From the NCBI RefSeq assembly GCF_900089455.2, contig NZ_LT907988.1:1-64000 (forward strand): a stretch of 64,000 bases of DNA, read 5' to 3'. Under the pieces are notes generated by a model, which was not told the DNA's origin, did no database searches, and saw only the letters and a list, made by a program, of their open reading frames with translations. The stretch is from Orrella dioscoreae. GTDB taxonomy: Bacteria; Pseudomonadota; Gammaproteobacteria; Burkholderiales; Burkholderiaceae_B. The position numbers were made by a program, and so were the translations under genes. How positions within the stretch are numbered: position 1 is the first letter of the stretch; each line of letters opens with the position of its first letter. This document shows positions 8,622 to 18,003 of the stretch, one piece after another.

Positions 8622-8674
8622 GCGGTTGTCTCCTTTCTTCTTGTAGGGAAATCTTAGCGAGAGGCTGTGCGCGC

Positions 8675-9586
8675 TCAGGCCAGGCGCCTGGCCTGCTGCT
8701 TGCGCAACCACGCGATGGATCGTCCGCCCAGCTGCCGGTCCAGGCAGGACTGCGCGTGATCGATGGCGGCCAGCAGGCCGTCCACGGAAATGCCGGTCGC
8801 CAGGCCGCTGCGCTCGGCCATCAGCACCAGGTCCTCGGTGGCGAGATTGCCCGCGGCGCCGGGCGCGAAGGGACAGCCGCCGATGCCGCCCACGCTGCTG
8901 TCGTAACGGCGCACGCCTGCCTCCAGCGCCGCCCAGGCATTGGCGGCGCCCAGGCCGCGGGTGTCATGCAGGTGGATCGCCAGCTTGTCCGCCGCGATGG
9001 CCTGCATCAGCGTCGCCATGCGCAGCTTCACGTGCCCGGGCGCCGCCGCGCCGATGGTGTCGGCGATCACGATCTCGCCCGCGCCCGCCGCCTCCATGCG
9101 GCGCGACAGGGCCACCACGCGATCCAGCGGCACCTCGCCCTCGAAAGGGCAATCGAAGGCCACCGCCACATAGGCGCGGGTGCGCAGCCCCAGGGCCCGC
9201 GCCTCGGCCAGCACCTGCTCGCTGACCTCGGTGGCCTGGTCCAGGCCCATGTTGATGTTCTTCTGGTTCATGGTCTCGGTGGCCGACAGCACCACCGCGA
9301 CCTCCTGCGCGCCGGCCTCGGCCGCCCGCGCCAGGCCTTTCAGGTTCGGCACCAGCACCGACACCCGCAGGCCGAAGGCATCCCGTGCCAACCGCGCCAT
9401 CAGGTCCGCGGCGTCCGCCATCTGCGGCACGGCCCTGGGCGACACGAAGCTGGTGGCTTCCACGCTGCGCAACCCGGCCCGGGCCAGCAGGCGGATAAGC
9501 GTGTATTTGTCGTCCGTGCCCACCGGCACCTGCTGGTTCTGCAGGCCGTCGCGCGGCGAGACATCGGTGATGTGGATGCTGTCCAT
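8675..9586 (-). CDS. Hydroxymethylglutaryl-CoA lyase family protein
   Basis: This is a 303-residue DRE-TIM metallolyase that cleaves a 3-hydroxy-3-methyl-acyl-CoA, releasing acetyl-CoA or a related acyl-CoA. It starts with the substrate/metal motif [13 protein letters not shown] and has the HMG-CoA-lyase signature with its catalytic cysteine, [20 protein letters not shown] (about residues 231-250). HLHDTRG supplies metal-binding histidines. It begins 12 bases after the CoA-transferase gene and 53 bases before the Bug gene. Citramalyl-CoA-type lyases share this fold, so the exact acyl group is open. Confidence 0.88.
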   Translation of the reverse strand: MDSIHITDVSPRDGLQNQQVPVGTDDKYTLIRLLARAGLRSVEATSFVSPRAVPQMADAADLMARLARDAFGLRVSVLVPNLKGLARAAEAGAQEVAVVLSATETMNQKNINMGLDQATEVSEQVLAEARALGLRTRAYVAVAFDCPFEGEVPLDRVVALSRRMEAAGAGEIVIADTIGAAAPGHVKLRMATLMQAIAADKLAIHLHDTRGLGAANAWAALEAGVRRYDSSVGGIGGCPFAPGAAGNLATEDLVLMAERSGLATGISVDGLLAAIDHAQSCLDRQLGGRSIAWLRKQQARRLA

Positions 9587-9598
9587 GCCGCCCCCCCC

Positions 9599-10798
9599 TC
9601 AGGCCACCGCGCCTTGCGCACGCAGCGCATCGATGCGCGCGGCGTCGTAGCGCAGCACCTCCGCCAGCACCGCCTGCGTGTGTTCGCCCAGCGCAGGCGG
9701 CGCGGCATAGGCCGACGTGGCGGTTTCCGACAGCTTCACCGGATTGCCGGGCATCTTCAACGTTTCGCCCGTGCGCAAGGTCACCGGCACGACCATGTCG
9801 CGCGCCTGCACCTGCGGGTCGCCCAGCGATTGCGCGAAGTCGTTCACGGGCCCGCAGGGAATGCGCGCCTGCTGCAGCCTGGCCAGCCAATGCGCGGTGG
9901 TGTTGCCGCGCGTCTCGGCGGCGATCAGGTCGTCGATACGGTCCTTGTCGGCATAGCGGCCCGGCTGCTTGCGGTACTCGGGCTTGCGCAGCTCGGGCAG
10001 GTCGAGCACGTCGAGGAAGCGTTCGAAGAACGCATCGCCGATGCAGGCGATGATGACGTGGCCGTCGCTCGTCGGATAGGCGTTGTAGGGCACGTGCACG
10101 AAGTGGCCGTTGCCCATGCGCGCCGGCACGATGCCCGACATCAGGTACATGGTGGCCATGTAGTTCAGCAGGGACACCTGGGCGTCCAGCATCGAGATGT
10201 CCACGTGCTGGCCCCGGCCCGTCTGCGCGCGCGCCTGCAGCGCCGCCAGCACGCCGATGGCGCCGAACAGTCCGCCGCCCAGATCCCCGATGGGAATGCC
10301 GCTGCGTACCGGTCCGCCTTCCGCCATGCCGGTGATGGACATGCCGCCGCCCATTGCCTGCACGACCTGGTCGAAGGCCGGCCGCTTCGTGCCCGGCCCC
10401 GTCTGGCCGAAACCCGTGACCGAGCAGGTGATGATGCGCGGATTCACCTTGGACAGGCTGGCATGGTCGATCCCCAGGCGCTCGGTCACGCCCACGCTGA
10501 AGTTGTCGAACACGACGTCCGCCTCGCGCACCAGGTCCAGGAACACCGCCAGCCCGGCCTCCTGCTTGAGGTCGATGCAGACGCTGCGCTTGTTGCGGTT
10601 GAGCGTCAGGAAATACGCCCCCATGCCGTCGCGTGAATATTCCTCGCTGTTCGCCAGCAACTGCCGCGTGCCTTCGCCTTCTCCCGGCGGCTCCACCTTG
10701 ATGGTGCGTGCGCCCAGGTCGGCCAGCAGCATGGTGCCGTAAGGGCCGGAGAGCATGTGGGTCAGGTCGAGGACCGTGATGTGTTCGAGTGCCGTCAT
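9599..10798 (-). CDS. CaiB/BaiF (family III) CoA-transferase
   Basis: Family III CoA-transferases move CoA from a donor such as succinyl-CoA to a carboxylic acid through an aspartyl-CoA thioester. The 399-residue protein starts at 10798, preceded by AAGGCGG. Landmarks are [33 protein letters not shown] and the catalytic aspartate region [14 protein letters not shown] (about residues 165-178). It is the first gene of the minus-strand operon and lies behind a sigma-54 promoter. With the lyase downstream, it likely activates an imported branched hydroxy-dicarboxylate. Confidence 0.88.
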   Translation of the reverse strand: MTALEHITVLDLTHMLSGPYGTMLLADLGARTIKVEPPGEGEGTRQLLANSEEYSRDGMGAYFLTLNRNKRSVCIDLKQEAGLAVFLDLVREADVVFDNFSVGVTERLGIDHASLSKVNPRIITCSVTGFGQTGPGTKRPAFDQVVQAMGGGMSITGMAEGGPVRSGIPIGDLGGGLFGAIGVLAALQARAQTGRGQHVDISMLDAQVSLLNYMATMYLMSGIVPARMGNGHFVHVPYNAYPTSDGHVIIACIGDAFFERFLDVLDLPELRKPEYRKQPGRYADKDRIDDLIAAETRGNTTAHWLARLQQARIPCGPVNDFAQSLGDPQVQARDMVVPVTLRTGETLKMPGNPVKLSETATSAYAAPPALGEHTQAVLAEVLRYDAARIDALRAQGAVA

Positions 10799-10836
10799 TG
10801 CCGCCTTCTTGGATGTCATCGTTGCAGCAAGGCTTC

Positions 10837-10852
10837 AGCAATCCCCATGCCA
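10837..10852 (-). promoter_or_regulatory. Sigma-54 (-24/-12) promoter of the CoA-transferase operon
   Basis: On the minus strand the sequence reads TGGCATGGGGATTGCT. It matches the TGGCAC-N5-TTGC consensus closely, with exactly ten bases between the invariant GG and GC. Transcription would start near 10826, about 28 bases before the CoA-transferase ATG. The divergent gene encodes a sigma-54 activator, which supports the call. Confidence 0.8.
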
Positions 10853-10933
10853 GCACGCTGCGCACGGCGTCGCCACGGAGGCGCGCACCCGCCGGCCCCG
10901 GGCTTACCCGGAGTCGTGTGGCCGGTCCCGGCA

Positions 10934-10943
10934 TTTCATGAAA
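10934..10943. promoter_or_regulatory. Palindrome, candidate enhancer site for the PrpR-type activator
   Basis: TTTCATGAAA is a perfect palindrome centred about 112 bases upstream of the predicted sigma-54 start site, a normal distance for an enhancer-binding activator. The half-site TGAAAC (10939-10944) recurs at 10973-10978. It also lies about 80 bases upstream of the activator's own start, so autoregulation is possible. Confidence 0.45.
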
Positions 10944-11021
10944 CACTGGCAAGACATCGCATGCGACGCGCGTGAAACGCCCCAAGGCGCCACGCCCAGT
11001 CCGCAGCACCAGGAGACAAGC

Positions 11022-13004
11022 ATGATCCCTTCCCTGTCCGGACGCGGGTCGCGTCCGCGGCTGTGTTTCGTCAGCTACCGGCACATGAGCCGGTTCGCCA
11101 TGCCCGTGCTGGACGAGTACGCCTCGCGCGCGGAAATCGAAGTCATCGACGGCTCCTTCGACGCGGCCGTCGACGCCGTGCGCGAACGCATCCGCCAGGG
11201 CAGCACCGATGCCTTCCTCAGCGCGGGCGCCAATGCCGCCGTCCTGCGGCAGACGGTGGACGCGCCCGTCGCCACCATCAAGCTCGGCGGCTTCGACATC
11301 CTGCTGGCGCTCATGAAGGCGCGGCACTGCTCGGATCGCGTGGGCGTCATCACTTTCGGACGCACGATTCCCGAGCTGGACGCGGTCAAGGAGATGCTGC
11401 GCATCGAGGTCGCGCAATATGCCTACCGCACGCCGCAAGAGGCGCGCCAGTGCTTCCAGCTGCTGCGCCGCGAGGGCTTCAACGTCGTGGTGGGGTCCAG
11501 CATCGTGGTCGAACTGGCCGAGCAGCACGGCATCCAGGGCATGCTGGCCTATTCCCTGTCGGCCGTGCGCCAGGGCATCGAGGACGCCATCGAACTCGCG
11601 CGCGTGGCGCGCCTGGAGGCCGGCCGCTATGAACAGTTGAACGGCGTGCTGCACAACCTGCAGGAGGCCGTGCTGGCCGTGGACCGCGACAACCGCGCCA
11701 TCGCCGTGAACCCGCCCATGGCGCGCCTGCTGGGGCGCAGCCGCCAACGCCTGCTGGGCCAGCGCATGGACGACCTGGCGCCGGAACTGTCGCTGGAAAC
11801 GACGCTGGAATCCGGCCAGGAAGACCGCGCCGCCGTGCTGCGCTACGCGCAGCGCGACTGGATCGCCAACCGCACGCCCATCCGCGAGCATGGCGACACC
11901 GTGGGCGCCGCCATCACGCTGTACGACGCGCGCAGCATCCAGGAGGCCGACGCCACGCTGCGCACGCAGCAGCGCAGCCGCCAGCCCACGGCGCGCTATC
12001 GCTTCGAGAACCTGGTGGGCGCCAGTCCCGCCTTCCAGCGCGCCTGCGCCACCGCGCGCCGCTTCGCGCGCACCGACCTGACCGTGCTGATCTCGGGCGA
12101 GAGCGGCGCGGGCAAGGAGCTTTTCGCGCAGGCCATCCATAACGAAAGCGCGCGCGCCGGGCGGCCTTTCGTGGCGGTGAACTGCGCCTCGCTGCCCGAA
12201 AGCCTGCTGGAAAGCGAACTCTTCGGCTACGAGGACGGCGCCTTCACCGGCTCGCGGCGCGGCGGCAAGCGCGGGCTCTTCGAGGCCGCCCACACCGGCA
12301 CGCTTTTCCTGGACGAGATCGGCGACATGCCGGTGTCGCTGCAGACGCGGCTGCTGCGCGTGCTGCAGGAACGCGAGGTGGTGCGCCTGGGCGGCACCGT
12401 GCCCATCCCCGTCGACGTGCGCATCGTGGCCGCCACGCACCAGCCGCTGGCCGAGCTGATGCGCGAGCGGCGCTTCCGCCAGGACCTGTATTACCGCATC
12501 AATACCCTGCACCTGCCCTTGCCCGCCTTGCGCGAACGCCGCGAGGACATCGCGCCGCTGGCGTTGACGCTGGTGCAGCGCTGCCTGCACCGCCTGGGCA
12601 GCGAGCGGGACGCGGGCCGCGCGCTGGCGCCCCTGCTGGGCCGCCTGGCAGCCTACGACTGGCCCGGCAACGTGCGCGAACTGGAAAACCTGAGCGAGCG
12701 CATCGCGGTGTTCCTGATCCAGTTCGACGGCCAGGCCGAGGTGGATTACACCGGCTTGCGGCATGACTGCCCGGAACTCTATGCCGAGCACGGTTCCGCC
12801 CTCTCCGCCCCCTTGCGCGGCATCAACCCGGACGTGACCGCCAACCATGCCGAGCCACCGCCTCGCGCCCGCCTGCATGACATGCTGCGCGAGACCGGCG
12901 GCAACCGCCAGGAAACCGCCCGCAGGCTGGGGATCAGCCGTGCGACACTGTGGCGCTGGATGCGCGAGGCCGACGCCCAGCGGGCGGCAGCGCTGGACGA
13001 CTGA
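11022..13004 (+). CDS. PrpR-type sigma-54-dependent transcriptional activator
   Basis: This is a 660-residue enhancer-binding protein. Domains in order: PrpR_N sensory domain (about residues 5-200), PAS-like segment (about 205-310, [30 protein letters not shown]), sigma-54 AAA+ domain (about 330-570) and a C-terminal Fis-type HTH ([20 protein letters not shown]). The AAA+ domain has Walker A GESGAGKE, the sigma-54 contact loop GAFTGS (a mild variant of GAFTGA) and Walker [10 protein letters not shown]. The start at 11022 follows AGGAGA. It is divergent from the CoA-transferase/lyase/Bug operon and almost certainly its activator. The inducer is probably an intermediate of that pathway, as for PrpR and 2-methylcitrate. 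Confidence 0.92.
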   Translation: MIPSLSGRGSRPRLCFVSYRHMSRFAMPVLDEYASRAEIEVIDGSFDAAVDAVRERIRQGSTDAFLSAGANAAVLRQTVDAPVATIKLGGFDILLALMKARHCSDRVGVITFGRTIPELDAVKEMLRIEVAQYAYRTPQEARQCFQLLRREGFNVVVGSSIVVELAEQHGIQGMLAYSLSAVRQGIEDAIELARVARLEAGRYEQLNGVLHNLQEAVLAVDRDNRAIAVNPPMARLLGRSRQRLLGQRMDDLAPELSLETTLESGQEDRAAVLRYAQRDWIANRTPIREHGDTVGAAITLYDARSIQEADATLRTQQRSRQPTARYRFENLVGASPAFQRACATARRFARTDLTVLISGESGAGKELFAQAIHNESARAGRPFVAVNCASLPESLLESELFGYEDGAFTGSRRGGKRGLFEAAHTGTLFLDEIGDMPVSLQTRLLRVLQEREVVRLGGTVPIPVDVRIVAATHQPLAELMRERRFRQDLYYRINTLHLPLPALRERREDIAPLALTLVQRCLHRLGSERDAGRALAPLLGRLAAYDWPGNVRELENLSERIAVFLIQFDGQAEVDYTGLRHDCPELYAEHGSALSAPLRGINPDVTANHAEPPPRARLHDMLRETGGNRQETARRLGISRATLWRWMREADAQRAAALDD

Positions 13005-13042
13005 AACACCCGCCGCGCGCACAGCGATGAGGCCTGGATCGA

Positions 13043-13079
13043 TTAATAAAATTTATTGAAACGACAAATTCAATTGACT
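13043..13079 (+). promoter_or_regulatory. AT-rich regulatory region upstream of the catalase gene
   Basis: An unusually AT-rich stretch within the 196-base gap before the catalase gene holds two inverted repeats: AATAAA/TTTATT around one base (13046-13058) and ATTGAA-N8-TTCAAT (13055-13074), followed by TTGACT as a possible -35 element. A peroxide regulator site is a reasonable guess, but I see no clear OxyR consensus. Confidence 0.4.
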
Positions 13080-13200
13080 TCACATTAATCGCTCACCCTC
13101 CTACCATCATGGGAACTCCTGAGCCACGGACGCCGTCCCAGTGCCCAGGCCGACTTTTCGCCCTCGTCCCGGCCACGAGGGCCCCACCGGAGACCCGCCC

Positions 13201-14664
13201 ATGAGTTCCAAAGCCGACCGCCCCGATCCCCAGACCGCGCTGACCACCGCCGCTGGCGCGCCGGTTCCCAACAACAACCACACCCTGACCGCCGGCCCGC
13301 GTGGTCCCGCCCTGCTGCAGGACGTCTGGTTCCTGGAAAAGCTGGCCCACTTCGACCGTGAACGCATCCCCGAGCGCGTGGTGCACGCCAAGGGCTCGGG
13401 CGCCTATGGCACCCTGACCATCACGCAGGACATCACGCAATACAGCCGCGCCAAGGTCTTCGCGGAAATCGGCAAGCAGACCCCGCTCTTCCTGCGCTTT
13501 TCCACCGTGGCCGGTGAGCGCGGCGCGGCCGATGCCGAGCGCGACGTGCGCGGCTTCGCCCTCAAGTTCTATACCGATGAAGGCAACTGGGATCTCGTGG
13601 GCAACAACACGCCGGTGTTCTTCGTGCGCGATCCGCTGAAATTCCCCGACTTCATCCACACGCAGAAGCGCGACCCGCGCACCAACCTGCGCAGCGCCGA
13701 AGCGGCCTGGGACTTCTGGTCGCTGAACCCCGAATCGCTGCACCAGGTCACCATCCTGATGAGCGACCGCGGCCTGCCCGCCAACCTGCGCCAGCAACAC
13801 GGCTTCGGCTCACACACCTTCAGCTTCATCAACGCGCACAACGAACGTTTCTGGGTGAAGTTCCACTTCAAGTCGCAGCAGGGCATCGCCTGTCTGCGCA
13901 ACGAAGAGGCCGCCACGCTCGTCGGTGAAGACCGCGAAAGCTCGCAGCGCGACCTCTTCGACGCCATCGAGCAGGGCGACTTCCCGCGCTGGACGATGTA
14001 CGTGCAGGTCATGCCCGAGCAGGACGCAGCCACCTATCACATCAATCCCTTCGACCTGACCAAGGTCTGGCCGCATGGCGACTATCCGCTGATCGAAGTG
14101 GGCGTGCTGGAACTGAACCGCAACCCGGAGAACTATTTCGCCGAGGTCGAGCAGGCCGCCTTCACGCCGGCCAACGTGGTGCCGGGCATCGGCTTCTCGC
14201 CCGACAAGATGCTGCAGGGCCGCCTGTTCTCCTACGGCGACGCGCACCGCTACCGCCTGGGCGTGAACCACCACCAGGTGCCGGTGAACCAGCCGCGCTG
14301 CCCCTTCCACAGCTTCCATCGCGACGGCCAGGGCCGCGTGGACGGCAACCAGGGCCGCACGCTGAACTACGAGCCCAACAGCTACGGCCAATGGCGTGAA
14401 ACGCCCTCTGCGGCGGAACCGCCGCTGGCGCTGGACGGCCAGGCCGCCGACCGCTGGAACCACCGCGAGGACACGGATTACTACTCGCAGCCCGGCGCGC
14501 TCTTCCGCCTGATGAGCGACAACCAGAAGCAGCAGCTCTTCGACAACATCGCCGCGCACATGGGCGACATCCCCGAAGTGATCAAGCGCCGCCAGCTGGA
14601 GCACTTCCGCCGCGCCGATCCGGCGTATGCGGCAGGCGTGGCCAAGGCATTGGGCCTGAACTGA
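13201..14664 (+). CDS. katA: Monofunctional haem catalase
   Basis: Catalase converts hydrogen peroxide to water and oxygen. The 487-residue protein is a small-subunit clade enzyme. The distal catalytic histidine lies in [16 protein letters not shown], the active-site asparagine in [15 protein letters not shown], and the proximal haem-ligand tyrosine in [14 protein letters not shown] (about residue 340). There is no signal peptide, so it is cytoplasmic. The ATG at 13201 follows ACCGGAGACCCGCCC. It stands alone between the activator gene and panB. The symbol follows Bordetella usage. Confidence 0.95.
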   Translation: MSSKADRPDPQTALTTAAGAPVPNNNHTLTAGPRGPALLQDVWFLEKLAHFDRERIPERVVHAKGSGAYGTLTITQDITQYSRAKVFAEIGKQTPLFLRFSTVAGERGAADAERDVRGFALKFYTDEGNWDLVGNNTPVFFVRDPLKFPDFIHTQKRDPRTNLRSAEAAWDFWSLNPESLHQVTILMSDRGLPANLRQQHGFGSHTFSFINAHNERFWVKFHFKSQQGIACLRNEEAATLVGEDRESSQRDLFDAIEQGDFPRWTMYVQVMPEQDAATYHINPFDLTKVWPHGDYPLIEVGVLELNRNPENYFAEVEQAAFTPANVVPGIGFSPDKMLQGRLFSYGDAHRYRLGVNHHQVPVNQPRCPFHSFHRDGQGRVDGNQGRTLNYEPNSYGQWRETPSAAEPPLALDGQAADRWNHREDTDYYSQPGALFRLMSDNQKQQLFDNIAAHMGDIPEVIKRRQLEHFRRADPAYAAGVAKALGLN

Positions 14665-14684
14665 AGCCCCCCGGAGGCGCGCTC

Positions 14685-14738
14685 GCGCCTCCCCCCTTCC
14701 AGGGGGCGTCGCTGGCGGACCGGCAAAGCCGGCTCCGC
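14685..14738. repeat. Intergenic repeat element, copy 2
   Basis: This is the second copy of the element found after yidC: CGCGCCTCCCCCC, four extra bases, AGGGGGC, then the identical 24-nt hairpin at 14715-14738. Directly upstream, GGAGGCGCG (14673-14681) pairs with CGCGCCTCC (14684-14692), so the copy doubles as a hairpin behind the catalase stop, although it has no T-tract. Confidence 0.6.
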
Positions 14739-14816
14739 TGCGACCGGGCTCGCATCAAGCGGCCGGGATTGCTCTACACTGCCCCGTCTTCCGTACCCAG
14801 CGAGGCCCAGACCGGC

Positions 14817-15653
14817 ATGAGCGTGCACACCCAGGTCAAGCGGACCACCATTCCCCAATTGATGGCCTACAAGGGCCAACGCAAGATCGTCTCCCTGACG
14901 GCGCACAACAGCGCCTTCGCCCGCATCATGGATGCGTACATGGACTTCATCCTGGTGGGCGACTCCACCGCGATGGTGGCCTACAACCATCCCAATACCC
15001 TGTCGATCACGGTCGAGCAGATGGCCGCGCACGGCGCCGCCGTCGTCAGCGCCACGCGCCACGCCGCGGTCCTCGTCGACATGCCCTTCGGCAGCTACCA
15101 GGAATCGCCCGAGCAGGCCTTCCGCAATGCCGCGCGCATCCTGGCCGTGAGCGGCGCCGACGGCGTGAAGCTCGAAGGCGGCGAGGCCCTGGCGCCCACC
15201 GTGCGCTTCCTGGTCGAGCGCGGCATTCCCGTCATGCCGCACGTGGGCCTGATGCCGCAGTACGTCAACACCATGGGCGGTTTCCGCGCGCAAGGCATGA
15301 ACGATGCCGCCGCCGAACGCATCCTGGCCGACGCGCGCGCGCACGAATCCGCCGGCGCCTTCGGCCTGGTGCTGGAAGGCATCGCCGAGCCGCTGGGCCG
15401 CCGCATCACCGAAAGCGTGGCCATCCCCACCATCGGCATCGGCGCCTCGCCCGCCTGCGACGGCCAGGTGCTGGTCACGGAAGACGTGCTCGGCCTTTCC
15501 GGCGAGCGCGTGCCCAAGTTCGTCAAACGCTTCGCCGACGTGGAAACGGTCATGCGCGGCGCCTTCCAGTCCTATGCGGAAGAAGTCCGCGAGGGCGTGT
15601 TCCCCGGCCCGGAACATTGTTTCGGCATCAAACCCAAAGAGCCTCGCGAATGA
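14817..15653 (+). CDS. panB: 3-methyl-2-oxobutanoate hydroxymethyltransferase
   Basis: PanB transfers a hydroxymethyl group from 5,10-methylene-THF to ketoisovalerate, giving ketopantoate, the first step of pantothenate and CoA synthesis. The 278-residue protein has the magnesium-site residues in [15 protein letters not shown] and [18 protein letters not shown], and the general-base glutamate in [11 protein letters not shown]. The start is the first ATG matching the family N-terminus. panC is not adjacent. It overlaps the following SET-domain gene by ATGA. Confidence 0.95.
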   Translation: MSVHTQVKRTTIPQLMAYKGQRKIVSLTAHNSAFARIMDAYMDFILVGDSTAMVAYNHPNTLSITVEQMAAHGAAVVSATRHAAVLVDMPFGSYQESPEQAFRNAARILAVSGADGVKLEGGEALAPTVRFLVERGIPVMPHVGLMPQYVNTMGGFRAQGMNDAAAERILADARAHESAGAFGLVLEGIAEPLGRRITESVAIPTIGIGASPACDGQVLVTEDVLGLSGERVPKFVKRFADVETVMRGAFQSYAEEVREGVFPGPEHCFGIKPKEPRE

Positions 15654-16240
15654 GCGACATCGAAAAACCCTGGCACGTGGTGCGCCGCTCCAAGGTGCAC
15701 GGCAGCGGCGTGTTTGCCGCCCGCAAGATCCCCGCGGGCACGCGCGTCATCGAATACGCCGGCACCCGCATCAGCGCCAAGGAAGCCGACCGCCGCCATC
15801 CGGTGAACCCGGACGATCCCTTCCACACCTTCTTCTTCGCGCTGAGCTCGGGCAAGGTCATCGACGGCGGCGAGGAAGGCAATGACGCCCGCTGGATCAA
15901 CCACAGCTGCGCGCCCAACTGCGAGACGCAGGAAGGCCGCCACGGCAAGCGGGTCTATGTGGTGGCGCTGCGCGACATCACGCGCGGCGAGGAACTGAAC
16001 TACGACTACGGGCTCGTCATCGACGAGCCGCTGACCGCCACGCTGCGCAAGCAGTACGAGTGCCGCTGCGGCGCGCCCGAGTGCCGTCACACGATGCTGG
16101 CGCTGCCCAGGAAGGCCGCCGGGAAAAACGCGAAGAAGGCCGCGAAGCGCACCACCGGAAAAACCACCGAGACCGCGGCCAAGCCGGTGCAGGCCGCGCC
16201 GGCCGAGCCGCGCCACCCCGGCGTCGACGACCCGGCCTGA
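15650..16240 (+). CDS. SET-domain protein lysine methyltransferase
   Basis: SET-domain enzymes transfer methyl groups from S-adenosylmethionine to protein lysines. The 196-residue protein shows the SET N-flanking motif ([23 protein letters not shown]), the SAM/catalytic motif [10 protein letters not shown], the GEELNYDYG motif with its catalytic tyrosine, and a post-SET zinc cluster [10 protein letters not shown]. After about residue 145 comes a Lys/Ala-rich tail ([20 protein letters not shown]) resembling histone-H1-like tails. The start overlaps the panB stop as ATGA. The target is unknown; a basic DNA-binding or ribosomal protein, or its own tail, is possible. Confidence 0.9.
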   Translation: MSDIEKPWHVVRRSKVHGSGVFAARKIPAGTRVIEYAGTRISAKEADRRHPVNPDDPFHTFFFALSSGKVIDGGEEGNDARWINHSCAPNCETQEGRHGKRVYVVALRDITRGEELNYDYGLVIDEPLTATLRKQYECRCGAPECRHTMLALPRKAAGKNAKKAAKRTTGKTTETAAKPVQAAPAEPRHPGVDDPA

Positions 16241-16318
16241 AGCAAGGTCTTTCGCGCCCCGCTGCCGGGCCCGGCGTACAATTCCCGCTGGATCGCAGTC
16301 CTTGCGATCCGTGTACGC

Positions 16319-16489
16319 GTCTTCAGGGCGGGGCGAAATTCCCCACCGGCGGTATGCACGAAGACGGTGTCGTCACCACGGCCCCGTCTGTCGCGCGAGC
16401 CCGCGAGCGCTTGCCGGCACCCCGCCGGCAAGGTCAGCAGACCTGGTGAGAAGCCAGGGCCGACGGTCAGAGTCCGGATGAGAGAAGAC
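16319..16489 (+). promoter_or_regulatory. FMN riboswitch (RFN element)
   Basis: The closing stem GTCTTC (16319-16324) pairs with GAAGAC (16484-16489). Conserved segments AGGGCGGGGCGAAATTCCCC, CCGGCGGTATG, TCAGCAGACCTGGTGAGAAG, CAGGGCCGACGGTCAGAGTC and CGGATGAGAGAAGAC all appear in order. It lies about 100 bases before ribB and should reduce its expression when FMN is plentiful. It fills most of the 16241-16592 spacer, where I see no other gene. Confidence 0.96.
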
Positions 16490-16592
16490 GAGCACGCGCG
16501 CCCGGCGCAGCGGCATCACCGCTGCTGCCATGCGCGCGTGCTTGCCATTGCCCTGGAACGTTTTTCGCCCTGACCTTTTGCGAGAGCGTTTC

Positions 16593-17333
16593 ATGTCTGC
16601 TGTGTGTTTCCCCGATGTCTCCCCCACGGCCACCGCCGTCCCGCCCAATGCCGTCGCCACGCTGGATGCCCGTCCGTTCGCGGCGCGCCTGGCCCGCGCC
16701 CTGCACGACCTGCGCATCGGCCGTCCCGTCATCCTGCTGGACGACTTCGATCGCGAGAACGAGGCCGACCTGATCGTCGCGGCCGCCAAGCTCACCGTGC
16801 CCGTCATGGCCCAGCTGATCCGCGATGGCAGCGGCATCGTCTGCCTGTGCCTCACCGACGAAACCGTTGCCCAGCTGGACCTGCCGCCGATGGTGGCCAG
16901 GAACGACAGCCGTCACGGCACGGGCTTCACCGTCAGCATCGAGGCGCGTGCCGGTGTCAGCACCGGCGTGTCGGCGGCCGACCGCGTCACCACCATCCGC
17001 ACGGCCATCGCCCCGCAGGCCCGGCCCGAGGATCTGGCGCGGCCCGGCCACGTCTTCCCGCTGCGCGCGCAGCCAGGCGGCGTGCTGGCGCGCCGCGGCC
17101 ACACCGAAGGCTCCATCGAGCTGGCGGAACTGGCCGGCCTGGGCAGTTCCGCCGTGCTGTGCGAACTGATGAACCCCGACGGCACCATGATGCGCGGCGA
17201 GGCGCTGGACCGCTATGCGGCGCGCCAGGGCCTGGTGGCGCTGACCATCGCCGAGCTGGTCGCGCATCGCGAGGCGCTGGATGCCCAGGCGGAAGCCGGC
17301 GCGGACAGCGCCGCGCTGGCCTGGGGCGCGTAA
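16593..17333 (+). CDS. ribB: 3,4-dihydroxy-2-butanone 4-phosphate synthase
   Basis: RibB makes the four-carbon precursor of riboflavin from ribulose 5-phosphate. The 246-residue protein has the acidic metal loop [15 protein letters not shown], the substrate motif [13 protein letters not shown], and [20 protein letters not shown], with [10 protein letters not shown] near the end. There is no GTP cyclohydrolase II domain, so this is the monofunctional form. The start at 16593 lies after the FMN riboswitch. A terminator hairpin follows a few bases after the stop, so it is probably transcribed alone. Confidence 0.95.
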   Translation: MSAVCFPDVSPTATAVPPNAVATLDARPFAARLARALHDLRIGRPVILLDDFDRENEADLIVAAAKLTVPVMAQLIRDGSGIVCLCLTDETVAQLDLPPMVARNDSRHGTGFTVSIEARAGVSTGVSAADRVTTIRTAIAPQARPEDLARPGHVFPLRAQPGGVLARRGHTEGSIELAELAGLGSSAVLCELMNPDGTMMRGEALDRYAARQGLVALTIAELVAHREALDAQAEAGADSAALAWGA

Positions 17334-17366
17334 AAAAACGAGGCCCTTCACAGGCCTCGTTGTTTC
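17334..17366. terminator. Bidirectional terminator between ribB and the deoxyribosyltransferase gene
   Basis: A 9-bp stem (AACGAGGCC at 17337-17345 with GGCCTCGTT at 17353-17361) has a seven-base loop. On the plus strand TTGTTT follows; on the minus strand seven T residues follow. It ends both convergent transcripts. Confidence 0.88.
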
Positions 17367-17421
17367 ATTGAGCACGTCACACGGGCAGGCATTGCGTCAT
17401 GCCTGCCCGTGAAACCCGGCC

Positions 17422-17952
17422 TCAGCCGCCCGCCGCGCCCGGCGCCGGCTTCTCGCCGAACTTGGTTTGCGCCATGGCTTCCAGGCAATCCTTGGCGTCG
17501 CCAACGACCACCTGCGCGGAGCAGGCCAGCATCAGGTTCAGGTTCAGGCCGAAATCCTCGACCGTGTAGCCCTGCAGGTCGCGGTGGCGCAGGTGTTCCG
17601 GGTCCCACTCGGCGCCGGCCTGGTCGACCAGCGTTTCCGCCACGTCGGTATAGGCCCACACGGTCTTGCCCAGCGCATGGCCGAAGCCCATCTCGAAGAC
17701 GGTGCCCGAATCGGGCTCCGCGCCGCGGAAGGGATTCACGTTGGCCATGACGGTGTCGCACTGGCGGACCAGTTCCAGGTTCGCCTGGCAGATCCAGTGG
17801 GCGCGCTGCGGGCCTTCCAGGCCTTCCGGCACCTCGTTGTCCAGGGGAAAGACGCCCTCGAAGCCGAATTGCGCGCACAGCGCCTTCAGCCGTTCACCGT
17901 ATTCACGCGCATCCGCGCGAAACACGTCAAAGCCTGCCAGATAGATTTTCAT
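17422..17952 (-). CDS. Nucleoside 2-deoxyribosyltransferase
   Basis: This enzyme family exchanges the base of 2'-deoxyribonucleosides and serves nucleoside salvage. The 176-residue product starts with the Rossmann-like MKIYLAGFDVFRAD, has the VMANVNPFRGAEPDSGT ribose-binding loop, and places the nucleophilic glutamate in GTVFEMGFGHALGK. Length fits the family. It lies 51 bases upstream of nothing on its own strand except the E1 gene's 3' end, so it may be read through from that gene. Cytoplasmic. Confidence 0.88.
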   Translation of the reverse strand: MKIYLAGFDVFRADAREYGERLKALCAQFGFEGVFPLDNEVPEGLEGPQRAHWICQANLELVRQCDTVMANVNPFRGAEPDSGTVFEMGFGHALGKTVWAYTDVAETLVDQAGAEWDPEHLRHRDLQGYTVEDFGLNLNLMLACSAQVVVGDAKDCLEAMAQTKFGEKPAPGAAGG

Positions 17953-18003
17953 TGCGCGGTAGCCTCGGGGCGCGGCAGCAAGGCCGCCGCGCCCGGATGG
18001 GGG

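Noticed and set aside
8964-13022. Open frame of 1352 codons on the minus strand
   Set aside because: It runs antisense to, or out of frame with, the CoA-transferase, lyase and PrpR-type genes, has shadow-like composition (rich in Ala, Gly, Arg, His, Gln) and no recognisable domain.
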